Shown here piece by piece: positions 25,383 through 34,709 of a DNA stretch of 64,000 nucleotides (the first letter of the stretch is position 1; each line of letters starts with the position of its first letter). The DNA lies in NCBI RefSeq assembly GCF_002159555.1, contig NZ_NFIV01000003.1, forward strand, positions 124,001-188,000, read 5' to 3'. The stretch is from Muribaculum sp. An289 (GTDB taxonomy: Bacteria > Bacteroidota > Bacteroidia > Bacteroidales > UBA932). The notes under the pieces are model-generated. The model was given only the letters and a program-made list of their open reading frames with translations. It searched no databases and had not been told where the DNA came from. The position numbers and the translations under genes were made by a program.

Positions 25383-25440
25383 TTCGGATGAGATTGTATG
25401 TTATATTTTCATGATTTATAATTTTTTGATTTGATTGAGT

Positions 25441-25472
25441 CAGGGGGGTGCTTCCGCATTCCCCTGTTTTTT
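25441..25472 (+). terminator. Strong rho-independent terminator after hpf
   Basis: CAGGGG(G)GTGC-TTCC-GCA(T)TCCCCTG forms a long GC stem with a UUCC-type loop, followed by TTTTTT at 25467-25472. It ends only 12 bases before the chosen nnr start. Confidence 0.9.
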
Positions 25473-25484
25473 GGGGATTGTTTT

Positions 25485-26858
25485 ATGGAAAATGCGGGTG
25501 CCGGGATTTTAGGCTGTATGCTGGAAATCATGTCCGAACACGGTTTCGGGCGGGATGTTGTTTTTACTGTGTTTGCCGGAGAGGGCGGAAACGGCAGGGA
25601 CGGCCGTGACCTGGCCGCACTGCTTGCCGTGCAGGGCTTCGAATGCAGGGTGGTGCATGCCTGTGATGCCGGGGCATACCTGTCCGGACAAGCCGGAAGG
25701 AAGGCTTTGCCTTGTGAGATCTATGTCGATGCCTTGCTCGGTACCGGACTCGAAGGCCGGATTTCGGACGGCCTTGTCCCGCTTGTCAGCCATATCAATG
25801 GCTCCGGAGCCTTTGTAGTGTCCATTGACATCCCTTCGGGAATGCCTCCCGAGCCTTTAGCCGGCAATGAGGACTTCGGCTGTATGGTCAGAGCGGATGC
25901 GACGGTGGCGCTCGGTTTTCCGAAACTTTCCATGCTTCTGCCACGTTACGGAGACAATGCAGGACGGATAGCCGTCGTCCGCATGGAGCCGTCAGAAAAA
26001 TTCATTTCCGTCCTTCCAGGAAAATATTATTATACGGATGAGGCTGCGTATGCGGCGACCGTCAGGGACGAGCCGGCATTGGGCAGACCACGCAAATTCG
26101 CCCATAAGGGAGATAACGGACATTTGCTCTGTGTCTGCGGTAGTACCGGTATGATAGGGGCGGCCATTCTGGCTGTCGGTTCGGCCTTGCGTTCCGGCTG
26201 CGGCCTGGTTACTTCGCGTATCCCGGCTTCGGAAAGGCTTGCCATGTATGTGTCCAATCCCTCGGCCATGGTAAGCTGCGATTCCGGTGACTGTTTTGCC
26301 GCTTTGCCGGATGATATGTCGAAATACACTGCCGTATGCGTAGGTTGCGGCTTGGGTACCGATGAGAGCACCGTATCCGCGCTTTTATCGCTTTTTGCCT
26401 GCGGGAAGCCGATGGTCATCGACGCGGATGCCCTTAACCTGATATCCATGCACGGGCATTTGCGCCGTGCGGTCCCGGCAGGCAGCATACTTACTCCGCA
26501 TCCCGGAGAATTGCGCCGTCTGACAGGTGGCTGGAGCTGCGAGTGTGAAAAACTCGCCAAGGCGGCAGCCCTGGCGAGCGAATTGTCTTCGGTGGTGGTC
26601 TTGAAAGGTGCGCATACGGCGGTCGTTTCCCCTGATGGCAGGATATTCTTCAATTCCACCGGCTGTCCCGGCATGGCCAAGGGAGGAAGCGGCGACGTGC
26701 TTGCGGGCTATGTCGGAGGCCTTCTTGCACGCGGCTGCGCTCCATTGGCGGCAGCCATAACAGGCGTATACCGTCATGGCCTTGCCGGAGAAAAGGCCGA
26801 AAGGCAGTTCGGCTGGGAGGCGATGTCTTCGGCCGATGTAATGCGCTGCCTCCAATAA
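25485..26858 (+). CDS. nnr: Bifunctional NAD(P)H-hydrate epimerase/dehydratase (Nnr)
   Basis: 457 residues from the ATG at 25485. The frame continues to a TTG at 25431, but that stretch contains the hpf terminator, so 25485 is preferred. N-terminal epimerase domain about 1-195: MENAG, then GEGGNGRDGRD in place of the usual G-N-N-G-G-D-G loop, YVDALLGTGLEG, and VVSIDIPSGM. C-terminal ADP-dependent dehydratase domain about 210-455: HKGDNGHLLCVCGSTGMIGA, VIDADALN, LTPHPGELRRL, VVLKGAHT, and GGSGDVLAG. It repairs damaged NADHX/NADPHX. The chain starts about 20 residues later than typical homologues, so the first helix of the epimerase seems missing. Confidence 0.9.
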   Translation: MENAGAGILGCMLEIMSEHGFGRDVVFTVFAGEGGNGRDGRDLAALLAVQGFECRVVHACDAGAYLSGQAGRKALPCEIYVDALLGTGLEGRISDGLVPLVSHINGSGAFVVSIDIPSGMPPEPLAGNEDFGCMVRADATVALGFPKLSMLLPRYGDNAGRIAVVRMEPSEKFISVLPGKYYYTDEAAYAATVRDEPALGRPRKFAHKGDNGHLLCVCGSTGMIGAAILAVGSALRSGCGLVTSRIPASERLAMYVSNPSAMVSCDSGDCFAALPDDMSKYTAVCVGCGLGTDESTVSALLSLFACGKPMVIDADALNLISMHGHLRRAVPAGSILTPHPGELRRLTGGWSCECEKLAKAAALASELSSVVVLKGAHTAVVSPDGRIFFNSTGCPGMAKGGSGDVLAGYVGGLLARGCAPLAAAITGVYRHGLAGEKAERQFGWEAMSSADVMRCLQ

Positions 26859-26895
26859 TCGCCGTGGCTGTTTGCAGCCTTCGGAATGCTGGTGT

Positions 26896-27468
26896 TTACA
26901 GCCTTTCGGCTACTTTATCCCAATCTATGTGTTCCCATACGGCCTTGAGATAATCGGCGCGCCTGTTGCGGTAGTCTATGTAGTAGGCATGTTCCCACAC
27001 ATCGAGGGTCATTATTGGCCTGAGGCCTCCGCGCAGAGGGTTTCCTGCATTGGACTCGGTGGTTATCACCAATTTTCCTTCTTTGTCGACGGAGAGCCAT
27101 CCCCAGCCGGAACCGAACTGTGCGGTCGCCTTCGCTATGAACTGGTCGCGGAACTGTTCTTCTGAACCGAAGTCGCGCCTTACGAGGCTCGAAAGTTTTT
27201 CAGGCATCGTTTTCTTCGCCGGTGTGAGCGTAAGGAAGAAGAGCGTGTGGTTCCATGCCTGTGCGGCATTGTTGTAAACCGGTCCGTCGGCCTTCATTAT
27301 GATTTCCTCCATGGACATGTTTTCATACCCGGTCCCTTCAATCAGTTTGTTCAGCGTGTCTATGTAAGTCTGCAAATGTTTTCCGTAATGGTAATCGAAA
27401 CTTTCTTCGCTCAGGACAGGAGCGAACGCTTCCTTTCCGTATGGAAGCTCGGGCATCAAATGTTTCAT
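26896..27468 (-). CDS. sodB: Superoxide dismutase, Fe/Mn family
   Basis: 190 residues. Metal ligands can be placed: His27 (YHYGKH), His74 (AWNHTLFF), Asp156 and His160 (DVWEHAYY). The ATAQFGSGWGWL and LDVWEHAYYIDYRN signatures are intact. It converts superoxide to peroxide in the cytoplasm. Fe or cambialistic use is likely, judging from Bacteroidales relatives. It is a single gene on the minus strand, convergent with nnr, with a TATATTTG -7 match (27511-27504) about 36 bases upstream and no good -33. Confidence 0.97.
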   Translation of the reverse strand: MKHLMPELPYGKEAFAPVLSEESFDYHYGKHLQTYIDTLNKLIEGTGYENMSMEEIIMKADGPVYNNAAQAWNHTLFFLTLTPAKKTMPEKLSSLVRRDFGSEEQFRDQFIAKATAQFGSGWGWLSVDKEGKLVITTESNAGNPLRGGLRPIMTLDVWEHAYYIDYRNRRADYLKAVWEHIDWDKVAERL

Positions 27469-27503
27469 ATCGTTTCCTTTTTTATTGTTAGTAATTGAAA
27501 AAT

Positions 27504-27511
27504 CAAATATA
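27504..27511 (-). promoter_or_regulatory. sodB: Possible -7 element for sodB
   Basis: Minus-strand TATATTTG fits TAnnTTTG, 36 bases before the start. A -33 TTTG is not seen at the right spacing. Confidence 0.45.
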
Positions 27512-27630
27512 AGGATTTTTTGATAATTTTGTGTCCGGGTATCTGTCGAATTTTAATACGGTTTAATACTGATTTCTATTTTTAATGCGAATTTAAAATA
27601 AAGGTATCGGATAATTGGGGACATCTGGCG

Positions 27631-28554
27631 ATGGAAAAATTTTTTTCGGAGGCTTTGGAGGATTTCGGAAATTATTTGAGGCTTGAACGGGGCCTTTCCG
27701 AAAATACGGTATCATCGTATGTCAGCGATGTGGCCTTGTTTTTCGATTATCTGTCTTCCGTGGAGGGCGGGTCCGCTCCGGAGAGGCCCGAAGACTGCGA
27801 CCGTTATTGCGTGTCGTCATATCTTGCCGGACGGCTCGATACCCTTTCTTCCCGCTCGCAGGCGAGGGTGCTGACCTCGATAAGGACGTTTTTCAGTTTC
27901 ATGATGGAGGAAGGACGGTGCGATGAAAATCCGTGCGAACTTATCGATACTCCGAAGCCTCAGAGGAAACTCCCTGTCGTGCTTTCTGTCGAGGAAGTCG
28001 GGAGGATGATTTCTTCCGTAGACCTTACCGACCCCCTCGGGCACCGTAACAAGGCCATACTGGAGGTGATGTACGGTTGCGGGTTGCGTGTAAGCGAGGC
28101 CGTTTCCATCAGGGTTACGGATATATTTGCCGACGAACAGTTCATCCGTGTGATAGGGAAAGGGGATAAGCAACGTCTTGTCCCGATTGGCGAATGCGCC
28201 CTGTCGGCCATAAGGTATTATATGCCGGACAGGAAGCGGATACTCGACTCATGCAAAACGGCGATGAAGGATACGGATGTGCTCTTTCTGAACCGCCGTG
28301 GGAAGCCGATGACCCGTGTAATGGTATTCAATATAGTCAGGGAGGCTGCCGCACGTGCCGGCATAACCAAGGACATCTCCCCGCATACCCTAAGGCATTC
28401 CTTTGCGACCCATCTTATCGAAAACGGGGCCGACCTCCGTGCGGTACAGCAGATGCTCGGACATGAGAGCATAATGACTACGGAAATCTACACCCATGTC
28501 GATGCCTCAAAATGGCAGAAAACAATCCTGTCCCACCACCCGAGGGAAATTTGA
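27631..28554 (+). CDS. xerD: Tyrosine recombinase, XerD-type
   Basis: 307 residues, the standard Xer size. Core-binding domain about 5-95 (LRLERGLSENTVSSYVSDV). Catalytic domain about 115-305 with Arg153 (CGLRVSEA), Lys177 (IGKGDK), His252 and Arg255 (PHTLRHSFATHL), His278 (LGHESI) and Tyr287 (IYTH). Site-specific recombinase for chromosome or plasmid dimer resolution; XerD rather than XerC because of its typical length and its HTLRHSFATHL motif. It stands alone, opposite sodB, with repeat elements directly downstream. Confidence 0.93.
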   Translation: MEKFFSEALEDFGNYLRLERGLSENTVSSYVSDVALFFDYLSSVEGGSAPERPEDCDRYCVSSYLAGRLDTLSSRSQARVLTSIRTFFSFMMEEGRCDENPCELIDTPKPQRKLPVVLSVEEVGRMISSVDLTDPLGHRNKAILEVMYGCGLRVSEAVSIRVTDIFADEQFIRVIGKGDKQRLVPIGECALSAIRYYMPDRKRILDSCKTAMKDTDVLFLNRRGKPMTRVMVFNIVREAAARAGITKDISPHTLRHSFATHLIENGADLRAVQQMLGHESIMTTEIYTHVDASKWQKTILSHHPREI

Positions 28555-28590
28555 TGAAGACGGTAAAGCCGGATTTGTCTGGCGGGTGGC

Positions 28591-28638
28591 TTTTCTGGTA
28601 GGTTTTCTGGAGGGTGGATTTTCTGGTGTTTTTTCTGG
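28591..28638 (+). repeat. TTTTCTGG short tandem repeat cluster after xerD
   Basis: TTTTCTGG occurs at 28591-28598, 28603-28610, 28619-28626 and 28631-28638, with intervals of 12, 16 and 12 bases and G-rich spacers. A degenerate copy (TTGTCTGG) lies at about 28574. It begins about 35 bases after the xerD stop. Confidence 0.75.
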
Positions 28639-28659
28639 GACGGATTGATTTTTTGCGGA

Positions 28660-28831
28660 TTTCTCACCCCATGTCCAAGAGGTGTTTTGATAAAACATTG
28701 ATAATCAATAAGTTAGTTGATATAGCCCTGCTTTTGGGTATGTCGTGAAGTACCCAAAAGCAGCCTGTGTTTTCGCAAGTTATTGATTGTCAGTTGTTTC
28801 TAAGAGAGCAGGATGGCTGTGGGGTGGAAAA
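28660..28831. repeat. MITE-like inverted-repeat element B
   Basis: This has the same plan as element A at 23667-23836. Outer ends are TTTCTCACCCCATGTCCAAG (28660-28679) and GATGGCTGTGGGGTGGAAAA (28812-28831), matching as inverted repeats at 13 of 20 positions. Two direct motif copies lie at 28680-28709 and 28763-28793. Between them is a perfect 13-bp hairpin, CTGCTTTTGGGTA / TACCCAAAAGCAG (28728-28740, 28751-28763). Internal spacing (83 bases between motif copies) equals that of element A (82). Non-coding. Confidence 0.78.
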
Positions 28832-28883
28832 TATGTCGATAGAATCCGGAAATCCCTCTTCGTCCATCTTCTGAATGTTTGGA

Positions 28884-29026
28884 GCGAGTTGTATTTTGCT
28901 AAGTTATTAATAATCAGCGAATTGTGAAAATTTAACTCGCTTTTGAGGGGTGTGCGGACATGGTCGAAAGCGAGTTGTGTTTTCTTAAATAATTGATTAT
29001 CAATCATTTGTAAATATTTTACTCGC
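28884..29026. repeat. Diverged tandem copies of the element motif (element C)
   Basis: Two 34-bp copies begin GCGAGTTGTnTTTT and contain TTATTAATAATCAG or TTGATTATCAA, at 28884-28917 and 28980-29013, 96 bases apart. Each GCGAGT(T) can pair with a following (A)ACTCGC (28934-28940 and 29021-29026). The arms differ from those of A and B but are complementary within the element, so pairing appears conserved. The stretch 28832-28883 and the bases on to 29083 hold no gene that I can see. Confidence 0.65.
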
Positions 29027-29083
29027 TTCAAGCATTTGCCACACTCCGGAAGTGCAAATCGAAGTGCAAATTAATCAAATTCA

Positions 29084-29115
29084 TTTGCTTTGCTCTCGGC
29101 TTTTGAGTATATTTG
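29084..29115 (+). promoter_or_regulatory. Promoter of the small secreted protein gene
   Basis: TTTG at 29084-29087, a 20-bp spacer, and TATATTTG at 29108-29115 match the Bacteroidota consensus exactly. The start codon is about 50 bases downstream. Confidence 0.75.
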
Positions 29116-29166
29116 CCTGCGTACTAAAACATAAGCCGTTTTGAACATGGTTAAAAAGGAGTGTTT

Positions 29167-29760
29167 ATGAAACGGTTTGTCTTGATTCTATCGTTTTTCA
29201 TTGCGGCCTGTTTTCTGATGTCCGGTCAGACTGTATCGGCCGCGGAGATCTCGGAGGACGATGCCCGTCCGTCCATTGCGCATGATACCGGCACTGAAGG
29301 TGACAAGGTGAAGTATGCCGGAAATGCCGCCGTTTATGTCAATTATATAGGAATCGCTTTCAGTACTACTCATGGCGTTATTTTCCCGTCCTGCAATATT
29401 TATGTCGGAGGCAGTGCGGAGTATTCCTACAATTGGGGCTATAATTACACTGATTTCGCGGCGGAAGGAAGATGGTTCTATCCGCGCAGGGGGAAAGTAC
29501 AGGGGTATATAGGCCTTGAAGCCGGAGTATCTGTGCAGTTGCCGGGCATTGTATTCGACTCTGCAAGCGGAGATAATGTGTATAATACATGGAGAACATG
29601 CTTTTTTGTCCGTCCGGCTTTGGGCATGGCCGTGAATTTCAGAAAGGTGTCGTTGGATATCGGTTTCAAATGCGGCTTTTCGCCCCATGTAATGCTGTAT
29701 AAGGGCGGGAATTATTATTGGCATCCGATTCCCGCTTTCGGTATCGGTCTGTGGTTTTAA
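29167..29760 (+). CDS. Small exported beta-barrel-like protein, function unknown
   Basis: 197 residues from the ATG at 29167 (a GTG at 29161 is the upstream alternative). Signal peptide about 1-26 (MKRFVLILSFFIAACFLMSG, cleavage near VSA-AE). The Cys in AAC could also act as a lipobox, but the hydrophobic run continues past it. The mature part has alternating strands rich in Tyr/Gly/Val (YAGNAAVYVNYIGIAF, GYIGLEAGVSVQL) and ends HPIPAFGIGLWF, with the terminal Phe typical of outer-membrane barrels. About eight strands would fit. It is transcribed alone between its own promoter and a bidirectional terminator. No family recognised. Confidence 0.75.
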   Translation: MKRFVLILSFFIAACFLMSGQTVSAAEISEDDARPSIAHDTGTEGDKVKYAGNAAVYVNYIGIAFSTTHGVIFPSCNIYVGGSAEYSYNWGYNYTDFAAEGRWFYPRRGKVQGYIGLEAGVSVQLPGIVFDSASGDNVYNTWRTCFFVRPALGMAVNFRKVSLDIGFKCGFSPHVMLYKGGNYYWHPIPAFGIGLWF

Positions 29761-29784
29761 CCCGGCCTTATTGCGCAATAATAA

Positions 29785-29820
29785 GAAGCCGACCTCAATA
29801 AACACTTTGAGGCCGGCTTC
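29785..29820. terminator. Bidirectional terminator between the barrel gene and nuoN
   Basis: GAAGCCGACCTCA (29785-29797) and TTGAGGCCGGCTTC (29807-29820) form a long stem with one mismatch, flanked by A-rich and T-rich sequence on both sides. It separates convergent genes. Confidence 0.8.
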
Positions 29821-29845
29821 ATTTATGTCCTTTATCCGGGAAGTC

Positions 29846-31285
29846 CTACATCCCGAAGGAAAACATGTTGATGCAGTCGTATACGGAACTTACGATTCCG
29901 AGCACCAGTACTCCGGCAAGGCAGACGAGCAGGCCGATGCGCGTGCTGCAATCGCTTCTGAATGCGGCTATAGGGCTGTCATTCCGGTTGATGAACATGG
30001 CCTTTACTACAAGCAGGTAATAATACAGCGAAATCACCGTATTGATAAGTGCTATGAATACGAGGATGTGGAAACCTTGCTCGAAGGCAGCCGCGAAGAT
30101 GAAGAACTTCGAGAAGAAGCCTGCGAAAGGCGGTATTCCTGCAAGTGAGAACAAGGCAAGCATCATGACGACTGCAAGCTTCGGATTGGTCCTGTAAAAG
30201 CCGTTGTAATCGTCCATTCCGACTTTCCCCCCGCTGTTCTGCTCGACAGTGCCAATCACTCCGAAGGCGGCGAGGTTGGCTGCCATGTAGACGAGTATGT
30301 AGAAAATCAGCGATGTCATTCCTATCGCGCTTCCACTGATTACCGCAAGCATGATATAGCCGGCCTGCGAAATCGATGAAAAGGCGAGGAAGCGTTTCAG
30401 GTCTTTCTGGCGTAGTGCGAATAGGTTGGCCACCGTGATGCTGAGCACTATCACTATCCAGAGCATCAGCTGCCAGTCATGTACCATAGGTGCGAAGACC
30501 TTCATGAGTATCACCATGAGGGCGAAGGCCGCCGCTCCCTTGGATATCACGGAAAGGTAGGATGTCACGGAAGTAGGGGCTCCCTGATATGTGTCGGCTG
30601 TCCACAGGTGGAACGGCACGAGGGAAATCTTGAAGCCGAGTCCCGAGAAGAAGAACACCATCGCCATTATCTGCAACGGGCTTCCGTCGATGTGCGCCGT
30701 CATGTCGTTGAAATAGAGCGTACCGCAGGTGCCGTAGAAAAACGATATTCCGAACAGCATCAGTCCGCTTGCGAACAATGCGCTGAGGATGTATTTGGCT
30801 CCGGCTTCCGCCGAATTGTTCTTGTATTTGTCGAAGGCCACGAGGCAGGCCATAGGGACTGATGCGAGTTCCATCCCGAGGAAGAACATCAGGAAGTGCC
30901 CCGCGCTTATCATGAAATACATTCCAAGAAGCGTGGAGAGGGTCAGTACGTAGAATTCGCCCCTTTTGAATTCGGTGTCGTCCCTTCTGAGCCAGCTGTC
31001 CGCCTGCAGGAACACAATCAGTGTCCCGACCGCAAGGATGCCCTTCAGTATGTTGAATACGGGGGTGTAGACAAACATCCCTCCGAAAGTTTCCCCGGTC
31101 CCGTCATGATACGGTACTATGGTCGCCGCAATGAAGGCGGTCATCAGCACGCACATTACAGGGTGGAAGAAACGGCGCCCCCTTTTCCCTGAAATCAGGT
31201 CATACAGGAAAACTGTCACAATCACCGCTATGAGGGCGATTTCCGCATACATGTATGTGAATATCTGTGAAAAATCCATATTCAT
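29846..31285 (-). CDS. nuoN: NADH-quinone oxidoreductase subunit N
   Basis: 479 residues, about 14 membrane segments. Antiporter-like proton-pumping subunit of complex I, with Lys residues in the central helices ([42 protein letters not shown]). Last gene of the nuo operon; nuoM ends just before its ATG. It ends next to a bidirectional terminator. Confidence 0.96.
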   Translation of the reverse strand: MNMDFSQIFTYMYAEIALIAVIVTVFLYDLISGKRGRRFFHPVMCVLMTAFIAATIVPYHDGTGETFGGMFVYTPVFNILKGILAVGTLIVFLQADSWLRRDDTEFKRGEFYVLTLSTLLGMYFMISAGHFLMFFLGMELASVPMACLVAFDKYKNNSAEAGAKYILSALFASGLMLFGISFFYGTCGTLYFNDMTAHIDGSPLQIMAMVFFFSGLGFKISLVPFHLWTADTYQGAPTSVTSYLSVISKGAAAFALMVILMKVFAPMVHDWQLMLWIVIVLSITVANLFALRQKDLKRFLAFSSISQAGYIMLAVISGSAIGMTSLIFYILVYMAANLAAFGVIGTVEQNSGGKVGMDDYNGFYRTNPKLAVVMMLALFSLAGIPPFAGFFSKFFIFAAAFEQGFHILVFIALINTVISLYYYLLVVKAMFINRNDSPIAAFRSDCSTRIGLLVCLAGVLVLGIVSSVYDCINMFSFGM

Positions 31286-31286
31286 T

Positions 31287-32771
31287 TTAATTCAAAATAT
31301 GAGCGATTATACTTGTTACACTGTTGCTGATCATGTCATTCATCCAGATAGGGTAGAGGCCCAGCCCCGCGATTGCTATCACGAGTACCGTTACGGCGAT
31401 ACGCTCGTCCCAGGTGGCATCCTTGAGTTTGAGATGCTCCGGATTGTTGCATGTGCCGTAAAGTATTTTTCCTATCAGACGGAGGATGTACACTGCCGTT
31501 ATTACTATCGACGTGCAGGCTATTATCGTAACGACCCTGTGGAAGGTGTCGTGATTCATGAACGCGCCGTTGAAGATTGTCATTTCAGCCACGAATCCGC
31601 TGAAGCCCGGAAGTCCGAGGTTGGCAAGTCCGGCGATGACATAACCGACCGAAAGGAACGGCATGACTTTCATGAGCCCGCTGAGTTCCCGGATGTCCCT
31701 CGTGTGTGTCCTTCCGTATATCATTCCGATAAGGGCGAAGAAGAGGGCCGTCATGAGTCCGTGGCTCAGCATCTGCATTACTGCTCCGGTGGCGGCCGTC
31801 GTGTTCATCATCAGGATTGCGAAGAGCACGAGCCCGCAATGCGATACGGACGAGTATGCATTGATGTATTTCAGGTCCGTCTGCACACAAGCGGAGAATG
31901 CGCCGTAGACTACGGAAATGGTTGTCAGGATGATGAATATCCAGCTAAGCTGCTGTGCGGCTTCCGGAAGCAGGTACATGGCTACGCGGAAACAGCCGTA
32001 TCCGCCGAGTTTCATAAGGACTCCGGCATGTAGCATGGAAACCGCCGTAGGCGCCGATGCGTGGCCGTCCGGGCTCCATGTATGGAACGGGAACAGGGCT
32101 CCGAGCACACCGAAACCGATGAATACTATAGGGAACCAGATTCTCTGGAGAGACAACGGTATATTGTGCAGTGCGGCAATCTCCGTTATGTTCATGGTAG
32201 TGCCGCCGGAACCGAAATATATTCCGAGTATGCCAATCAGGATAAGGGCGGAACCTCCCATGAGCATCAGGGTGAGTTTCATCGCAGAATACTCTTTCTT
32301 GCCGCTTCCCCAGACTCCTATCAGCAGGTACATCGGTATCAGGGCCACTTCGTAGAACATGAACATCGTGAACAGGTCTACGGAAATGAAAAATCCGAAT
32401 ACACCCACGCTCAGCAGGCAGAACCACATGAAAAATTCCTTGACTTGCAGTTCCATCCTCCATGAGGCGAAAGTCCCGGTAAACACTATGACTGCCGAAA
32501 GCAGGATCATCGCTACCGAAATCCCGTCCACTCCAATGGAATAATGTATGTTAAGCGGCTCATACCACATACGGCTGTCGGTAAACAGCATCTCGGCCGT
32601 CTGGCCGTCCGCCCTCATCCCGAGATAGGCGAAGACGAGATATACGGCGAGAGCCAGCAGTACGGATGAACCTGCCACCATTACCGTGCGGATTTGCCTG
32701 ATGTTTTTCGATATCCACAATCCGAGCATCATCAATAACGGAATTGCCGGAAAAAGTGATAATATATTCAT
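31287..32771 (-). CDS. nuoM: NADH-quinone oxidoreductase subunit M
   Basis: 494 residues from the ATG at 32771 (a TTG at 32777 is also in frame). About 14 membrane helices. Proton-pumping antiporter-like subunit; the TM5 glutamate sits in [16 protein letters not shown], and [20 protein letters not shown] is diagnostic. It lies 22 bases after nuoL and directly before nuoN. Confidence 0.96.
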   Translation of the reverse strand: MNILSLFPAIPLLMMLGLWISKNIRQIRTVMVAGSSVLLALAVYLVFAYLGMRADGQTAEMLFTDSRMWYEPLNIHYSIGVDGISVAMILLSAVIVFTGTFASWRMELQVKEFFMWFCLLSVGVFGFFISVDLFTMFMFYEVALIPMYLLIGVWGSGKKEYSAMKLTLMLMGGSALILIGILGIYFGSGGTTMNITEIAALHNIPLSLQRIWFPIVFIGFGVLGALFPFHTWSPDGHASAPTAVSMLHAGVLMKLGGYGCFRVAMYLLPEAAQQLSWIFIILTTISVVYGAFSACVQTDLKYINAYSSVSHCGLVLFAILMMNTTAATGAVMQMLSHGLMTALFFALIGMIYGRTHTRDIRELSGLMKVMPFLSVGYVIAGLANLGLPGFSGFVAEMTIFNGAFMNHDTFHRVVTIIACTSIVITAVYILRLIGKILYGTCNNPEHLKLKDATWDERIAVTVLVIAIAGLGLYPIWMNDMISNSVTSIIAHILN

Positions 32772-32793
32772 AATCAAACGTCGGTTTAATCAA

Positions 32794-34683
32794 TTAAAAC
32801 AATAACAGTACGACAATGAGTCCGAGCGCTCCGCCAAGGAACCAGACAGTGTATTTCTGGATGTTTCCGCTCTGCATTCCGCGAATCGCGCCGGAAGCCG
32901 AAACCGTACCCTTGCCGAGCAGGTTCATGAATCCGTCCACCACATGGCGGTCGAACCATGCTATCGGTGTCGATATGCATGCGAAAATTATTTTATGAGT
33001 GACGAACTGATATATCTCATCGATGTAGAACCTGTGGTAGGCGGCCTTGTACAGTCCGCTGAATCTCGAAGCGAGCCCGTCGGCCACCTTCCTGTCTTCC
33101 CTCAGGTACATCCATGTAGCGAGGGCGATTCCGATAAAGGCTACGCAAAGGCTTATGCCAGCCACTGTCCAGTCTATGTGTATGTGGTATGCCTGCCCGT
33201 CGCTGCTTACGAATTCACCGAAAGGTATCCATCCGGCGACGAGGGTGACGGCTGCAAGGAAAATCAGAGGGACGGTCATCGATGCAGGGGCTTCGTGAGG
33301 CCTGTGCTCCGCATGGAGTTCCTTGTTCTCCTTGCCCCAGAATATGCTGTAGTAGAGACGGAACATGTAGAATGCGGTAAGGCCGGCTATGAATGTCATC
33401 AGTGCGCCCATCCACGGACTGAAATCGAAGCAGGCCGCAAGTATCTCGTCTTTGGAGAAGAAGCCGCTCAACGGCCAGATTCCGGCTATCGCAAGGCAGG
33501 CTATAAGGAAGGTAATGTGGGTGACAGGCATGTATTTCCTCAGGCCTCCCATTGCTGACATCTCATTCGAGTGTACCGCATGGATGATGCAGCCTGCCCC
33601 GAGGAAGAGCAGGGCCTTGAACATCGCGTGGGTGAAGAGGTGGAACATGGAAGCCATGTAGCCGAGACCTCCTTCATGAGGGTCCGCCGACGTACATACG
33701 CCGAGGGCCACAATCATGAAGCCTATCTGGGATATGGTACTGAATGCCAGTACCCTCTTGATATCGCTCTGGACACAGGCCACTATAGCCGCATACAGTG
33801 CAGTAAAGGCTCCGACGTATGCCGTAATATGCAGGACATCGGGAGCGTAGCCTATGAACAGCGGGAACATCCGGGCGACCAGGTATACTCCTGCGACGAC
33901 CATCGTTGCCGCATGGATGAGTGCCGATACCGGAGTAGGGCCTTCCATGGCATCAGGCAGCCAGATATGCAGCGGGAACATCGCACTCTTTCCGGCACCT
34001 CCGATGAACATTAGCCCGAGGGCGAGAGGAAGCATTGTCTTGGCCATTCCGAGTGCCTCCGAGCCCGGCTCGAAGGAGAACGAGCCTGTATAGTATCCGT
34101 AAATGAGTATGCCGATGAGGAAGCCCAGGTCGGCGAACCTCGTTACTATGAATGCCTTCTTTGAAGCGGCAATGGCTTCTTTCTTAGTATAATAGAAGCC
34201 TATCAGCAGGTAGGAGCTTACTCCGACGAGTTCCCAGAAGATGTACATCTGGAAGATGTTGGTGGCCACTACGAGACCGAGCATGCTCATGGTGAACAGC
34301 GAAAGGAAGGCATAATATCTCTGGAAACCTTTTTCGCCCTTCATGTACCCGAAGGAGTATATGTGGACCATGAGGGACACCGTGGAAATCACGATGAGCA
34401 TCATGACCGAAATAGGGTCGAGGAGAAAACCTATGTCGATATGGAGGTTTTCAGTGAACGGGAGCCATACGGCATTCCAGGCGACCTGCGTAGGGAAAAC
34501 ACCGCTTGCATCCCTGCCTGCGCCGAAATATGATATGGCCGTCCAGTAGCTGAGAAAAGCCACGGCCGCGGTTACGATGGTTCCTATCCATCCTGCGACT
34601 GAAGGTTTCAGCCTTTTTCCGAGCAGGCCCGTAAAGACGAAGCTCAGAAGAGGAAGCAAAAGTATCAGAATCGTATATTCCAT
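32794..34683 (-). CDS. nuoL: NADH-quinone oxidoreductase subunit L
   Basis: 629 residues with about 16 membrane segments and the long C-terminal lateral helix region typical of NuoL. Diagnostic stretches: FWELVGVSSYLLIGFYYTK, GAGKSAMFPLHIWLPDAMEGPTPVSALIHAATMV split across TM7-8, and SDIKRVLAFSTISQIG. Distal proton-pumping subunit of complex I. It follows nuoK by 26 bases. Confidence 0.97.
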   Translation of the reverse strand: MEYTILILLLPLLSFVFTGLLGKRLKPSVAGWIGTIVTAAVAFLSYWTAISYFGAGRDASGVFPTQVAWNAVWLPFTENLHIDIGFLLDPISVMMLIVISTVSLMVHIYSFGYMKGEKGFQRYYAFLSLFTMSMLGLVVATNIFQMYIFWELVGVSSYLLIGFYYTKKEAIAASKKAFIVTRFADLGFLIGILIYGYYTGSFSFEPGSEALGMAKTMLPLALGLMFIGGAGKSAMFPLHIWLPDAMEGPTPVSALIHAATMVVAGVYLVARMFPLFIGYAPDVLHITAYVGAFTALYAAIVACVQSDIKRVLAFSTISQIGFMIVALGVCTSADPHEGGLGYMASMFHLFTHAMFKALLFLGAGCIIHAVHSNEMSAMGGLRKYMPVTHITFLIACLAIAGIWPLSGFFSKDEILAACFDFSPWMGALMTFIAGLTAFYMFRLYYSIFWGKENKELHAEHRPHEAPASMTVPLIFLAAVTLVAGWIPFGEFVSSDGQAYHIHIDWTVAGISLCVAFIGIALATWMYLREDRKVADGLASRFSGLYKAAYHRFYIDEIYQFVTHKIIFACISTPIAWFDRHVVDGFMNLLGKGTVSASGAIRGMQSGNIQKYTVWFLGGALGLIVVLLLF

Positions 34684-34709
34684 AATCTCCGTTTTCCTTT
34701 GTTAAACTG

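Noticed and set aside
25383-25484. tRNA genes between hpf and the next gene, as in other Bacteroidales
   Set aside because: The interval is about 100 bases and is filled by an AT-rich stretch and a terminator. No cloverleaf or TTCAA-type T-loop is seen.
25431-25484. Extended N-terminus of Nnr from the TTG at 25431
   Set aside because: The extension would be translated from a strong terminator hairpin and does not resemble the family's first helix.
28680-29026. Repeat cluster considered as a CRISPR array
   Set aside because: Copies are diverged, few, unevenly spaced (83-96 bases and more) and without cas genes. Inverted-repeat ends fit a MITE-like element better.
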